From the NCBI GenBank assembly GCA_025924775.1, contig JAICHS010000103.1, positions 1 through 7,585 on the forward strand: 7,585 nucleotides of DNA, read 5' to 3'. Made by a program: the position numbers and the translations under genes. Positions within the stretch are counted from its first letter, which is position 1; each line of letters begins with the position of its first letter. Below the pieces are notes generated by a model that did no database searches, had not been told where the DNA came from, and saw only the letters and a program-made list of their open reading frames with translations. Shown piece after piece: positions 5,545-7,585 of the stretch. Origin of the DNA: Rhodanobacteraceae bacterium. GTDB taxonomy: Bacteria; Pseudomonadota; Gammaproteobacteria; Xanthomonadales; Rhodanobacteraceae.

Positions 5545-6108
5545 ATGAGTCTCGACCGCATCAAGTCCGGCCTGCCCGACTATGCCAAGGACCTTCGCCT
5601 CAACCTCGAATCGGTGCTGAGCGAAGGCGGCGCGCCGGGCCTTTCGCAGAAACAGATCGCGATCGTCGCTTTGGCGTCCGCCATTGCCTCGCGCCACGCG
5701 CCGCTGACGGAAGCCGTCGCGCAATTTGCCTCGCAGCATGCCGACGAGAAGGAACTCGACGGCGCGCGCACCGCCGCGGCGCTGATGGGGATGACCAACA
5801 TTTATTACCGCTTCCTGCATCTTGTCGAGAACGACGAGTACGGCACACTGCGCGCAGGCCTGCGGATGAATGCGATGGCCAATCCCGGCGGCGACAAGAT
5901 CGATTTCGATCTTGCCTCGGTGGCCGTGTCCGCCATCAACGGCTGCGGCAGTTGCGTGGCTTCGCACGAACGCACGCTGCGCGAGCACGATGTTTCCGCG
6001 CAGGCTGTGCAAAGTGCCGCGCGCATCGCGGCGGTGATCCATGCGGTCGCGGTGGTGTTGGAGCAGCGGAGCGCCGCGCACCCGGATCTGGCGCGCGAAG
6101 CGGCCTGA
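5545..6108 (+). CDS. ahpD: AhpD, CxxC alkylhydroperoxidase partner of AhpC
   Basis: 187 residues, close to M. tuberculosis AhpD in length and course (MSLDRIKSGLPDYAKDLRLNLE opening, IMGM-like LMGMTNIYYR at 80-89, GLRMNAMANPG at 105-115). The redox centre is C134-G-S-C137 in AVSAINGCGSCVASHE, with H141 in the position of the mycobacterial proton-relay His137. By family knowledge, AhpD accepts electrons from dihydrolipoamide enzymes and reduces AhpC, and has weak hydroperoxidase activity itself. Two relay positions differ from the M. tuberculosis enzyme: D122 replaces Glu118, and S136 replaces His132. A GGAG at 5534-5537 with 7-nt spacing supports the ATG. It is co-directional with ahpC after a 103-nt gap containing a strong hairpin; its stop codon abuts that of the convergent regulator gene. 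Confidence 0.93.
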   Translation: MSLDRIKSGLPDYAKDLRLNLESVLSEGGAPGLSQKQIAIVALASAIASRHAPLTEAVAQFASQHADEKELDGARTAAALMGMTNIYYRFLHLVENDEYGTLRAGLRMNAMANPGGDKIDFDLASVAVSAINGCGSCVASHERTLREHDVSAQAVQSAARIAAVIHAVAVVLEQRSAAHPDLAREAA

Positions 6109-7020
6109 TCAGACGTTGTCCCGACGCCTGCGTGCCCGGCGCGCAGGCGCGGCGGGCTTGGCAGGCCGGGGCGAAGGCGAGGGGCCGCTGAAACCGATGA
6201 ATTGCTGACGCAGCCCGGTGATCTGCTGGATGCGTGCGTACACCGCGTCGCTGCCGCGTGCGCGGATCACGGCGCCCAGCATCACGTTGAACAGCGTGCC
6301 GAAGGCCGTGAAGCTGTGCCACGCGCGATCCGGCTGGGCGGGCAACATCAAGACGTACGGCGTCAGCCGGAGTGCCCAGTAGCATTCGGAATCGGTAAGG
6401 ATCACGAGTGGGATGCCACGCGCCGCCACCTCTTCGGCCAGCACCCGGAAGTGCCGCGAATAGCGGCGTTCGTCGATCAGTACCACGCAGCTCTTTTGGG
6501 TGGAGTCGATCAAGACGTCGGCGTAAGCACCGTCCACGCCCGACGCGAAATCGACGCGCGGCCGGACCTGCTGCAGCAAGGTGGCGAACATCAGGCCGAG
6601 GAAGCGGCCAAGCTGGAAGCTGGCGACGGAAACCCGGTCGGCGGAAGCCAACAAGTGCACGATGGCGTCCCACGCTTCGCCGCGCGCCAGCGCATGGACG
6701 GCGGATACCGCGCGCAGTTCGGCCTCGAGGTTCTCGTCGCGGGCGCCCGGTCCCGCCGCGGGCGCGGGGCTGTGGTACAGCTTCTGCCAGGCGCTGTCGC
6801 CGCGCAATTCTTCCTTCATTTCGGCCACGCCCGCGTAGCCGAGTTTGCGCAGGAAGCGCCCGACCGTCATCGCGCTGACGCCGACGTGCTGGCCCAGCGA
6901 CGCTGCGGTTTCGAACGGCAGGCCGCTGAGGTTGTGCGCCAAGTAATCCGCGATGCGCTGTTCGGATCCCGTGAACGTGGGCCAGCGGCTTTTGAGTTTT
7001 TGCTTGAGGTCCTGGGTCAT
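6109..7020 (-). CDS. MurR/RpiR family transcriptional regulator (HTH plus SIS domain)
   Basis: 303 residues from the ATG at 7020 (MTQDLKQKLKSRW...). A TTG at 7041 would add seven residues, but no ribosome-binding site favours it. The N-terminal RpiR-type helix-turn-helix domain spans about 1-77 (TGSEQRIADYLAHN, then the recognition region SAMTVGRFLRKLGYAG at 49-64). A sugar-isomerase-like SIS domain occupies about 125-255, with RVSVASFQLGR, the LIDERRYSRHFRVLAEEVAARGI core and VILTDSE as recognisable strands and loops. SIS domains of this family bind phosphosugars or related ligands as effectors; this ligand is unknown. The last 30 residues are Pro/Ala-rich and then strongly basic (ARRARRRR). 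It lies 42 nt downstream of a dipeptide epimerase gene on the same strand, suggesting control of murein peptide or amino-sugar recycling. The 3' end abuts ahpD head-on. Confidence 0.85.
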   Translation of the reverse strand: MTQDLKQKLKSRWPTFTGSEQRIADYLAHNLSGLPFETAASLGQHVGVSAMTVGRFLRKLGYAGVAEMKEELRGDSAWQKLYHSPAPAAGPGARDENLEAELRAVSAVHALARGEAWDAIVHLLASADRVSVASFQLGRFLGLMFATLLQQVRPRVDFASGVDGAYADVLIDSTQKSCVVLIDERRYSRHFRVLAEEVAARGIPLVILTDSECYWALRLTPYVLMLPAQPDRAWHSFTAFGTLFNVMLGAVIRARGSDAVYARIQQITGLRQQFIGFSGPSPSPRPAKPAAPARRARRRRDNV

Positions 7021-7062
7021 CGTCACACGATTATCCGGCAACGGCTTGCCCGCCGCGCGCCC

Positions 7063-7585
7063 TCAGGCCGCGGCCGGCAGGCCGCCGCCCCAAAGGTCGG
7101 AAGGACACCAGATCGTGCCATCCTGGTAACGCGCAGACGGGCGGCAGTCCTCAAGCAGATACAACGGCCCGTCGAGATCAACCACCGCGCACTGCTGGCC
7201 CAGCACGAACGCGGGCGCCATCGCCAGCGACGAGCCGGACATGTTGCCCACCATCAGGTTGAACCCCATCGCGCGCGCCTGCCTGGCCATGGACAGGGCC
7301 TCGGTGAGGCCACCGCACTTGTCCAGCTTGATGTTGATGGTGTCGACACGCCCGGCGAGCCGCGCAAGGTCGGCGTGGTCCTGCACGCTTTCATCGGCGG
7401 CGATCGGAATGGGCCGGTCAAGGCCGTCCAGCCAGCCCTCCTTGCCGAGCGGAAACGGCTGCTCGATCAATGCAATCCGGCATTGTTGCAGTACCGGCAA
7501 CAGGTGCGCGAGCGAATCGCGGGTGAAGCCCTGGTTGGCGTCGACCATCATCCAGACGTCCGGCCGCGCCGCGCGTACGGCACGC
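7063..7585 (-). CDS. Dipeptide (L-Ala-D/L-Glu) epimerase, enolase superfamily, N-terminal part outside window
   Basis: The C-terminal 173 codons are visible; the frame stays open to the right edge, so the start lies beyond it. Counting from the codon at 7584, the barrel metal ligands of the enolase superfamily appear in order: VDANQ (D15), IEQP (E41) and ADES (D64). They are followed by INIKLDKCGGLTEAL (83-97), the lysine-containing strand characteristic of L-Ala-D/L-Glu epimerases and the muconate-lactonising-enzyme subgroup. The late region MVGNMSGSSLAMAPA and a VVDLDGP segment fit dipeptide epimerases, where they contact the substrate. By family, the enzyme epimerises the Glu residue of L-Ala-D-Glu released from peptidoglycan, letting it enter normal peptide breakdown. 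Related members prefer other dipeptides, so the exact substrate is not fixed. An RpiR-type regulator gene follows 42 nt downstream, probably in the same operon. Confidence 0.85.
   Translation of the reverse strand, partial: RAVRAARPDVWMMVDANQGFTRDSLAHLLPVLQQCRIALIEQPFPLGKEGWLDGLDRPIPIAADESVQDHADLARLAGRVDTINIKLDKCGGLTEALSMARQARAMGFNLMVGNMSGSSLAMAPAFVLGQQCAVVDLDGPLYLLEDCRPSARYQDGTIWCPSDLWGGGLPAAA

Noticed and set aside
1..7585. Mobile element, CRISPR array, tRNA, rRNA or phage genes
   Set aside because: No terminal repeats, transposase motifs, spaced direct repeats or cloverleaf sequences were seen; the genes are ordinary chromosomal types of uniform composition.

Overview
The window is about two-thirds G+C, densely coded, and has the feel of a gammaproteobacterial chromosome, most likely from the Xanthomonadaceae/Rhodanobacteraceae group. 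That placement rests on protein style (for example OxyR with the EDGHCLRDQAL segment), base composition and loose TAnnnT promoters; it is an inference, not a database result. I see no mobile element, CRISPR array, rRNA or tRNA, and no gene-free stretch longer than about 200 bases.

Left block (1-2441, + strand): the 3' part of an M20 metallopeptidase gene, a GNAT acetyltransferase gene 7 nt behind it, then a rhomboid intramembrane serine protease gene that appears to have its own promoter. A 186-base convergent gap follows, holding an intrinsic terminator for the leftward gene.

Central block (2628-6108): an oxidative/nitrosative stress island. On the - strand lie oxyR, then rnk one base behind it, then a heme-binding beta-barrel (nitrobindin-like) gene. 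Divergent from oxyR on the + strand are ahpC and ahpD, which encode a peroxiredoxin of the mycobacterial CxC type and its CxxC partner; no ahpF is present. The shared oxyR-ahpC control region contains a four-half-site OxyR operator that abuts the ahpC -35 and overlaps the oxyR promoter.

The most interesting observation is a second OxyR-like operator in the AT-rich gap upstream of the nitrobindin-like gene. One of its dyads matches the classical ATAGnTnnnAnCTAT consensus perfectly, and the operator-to--10 distance (23 nt) is the same as at ahpC. This suggests that OxyR controls the heme protein together with ahpCD. Both AhpC and nitrobindins have been linked to peroxynitrite removal, so the block may be a combined peroxide/peroxynitrite defence unit.

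Right block (6109-7585, - strand): an RpiR/MurR-type regulator whose stop codon abuts that of ahpD (TGATCA), preceded 42 nt upstream by the 3' part of an enolase-superfamily dipeptide epimerase gene. The pair looks like an operon for recycling murein-derived L-Ala-D/L-Glu peptides.
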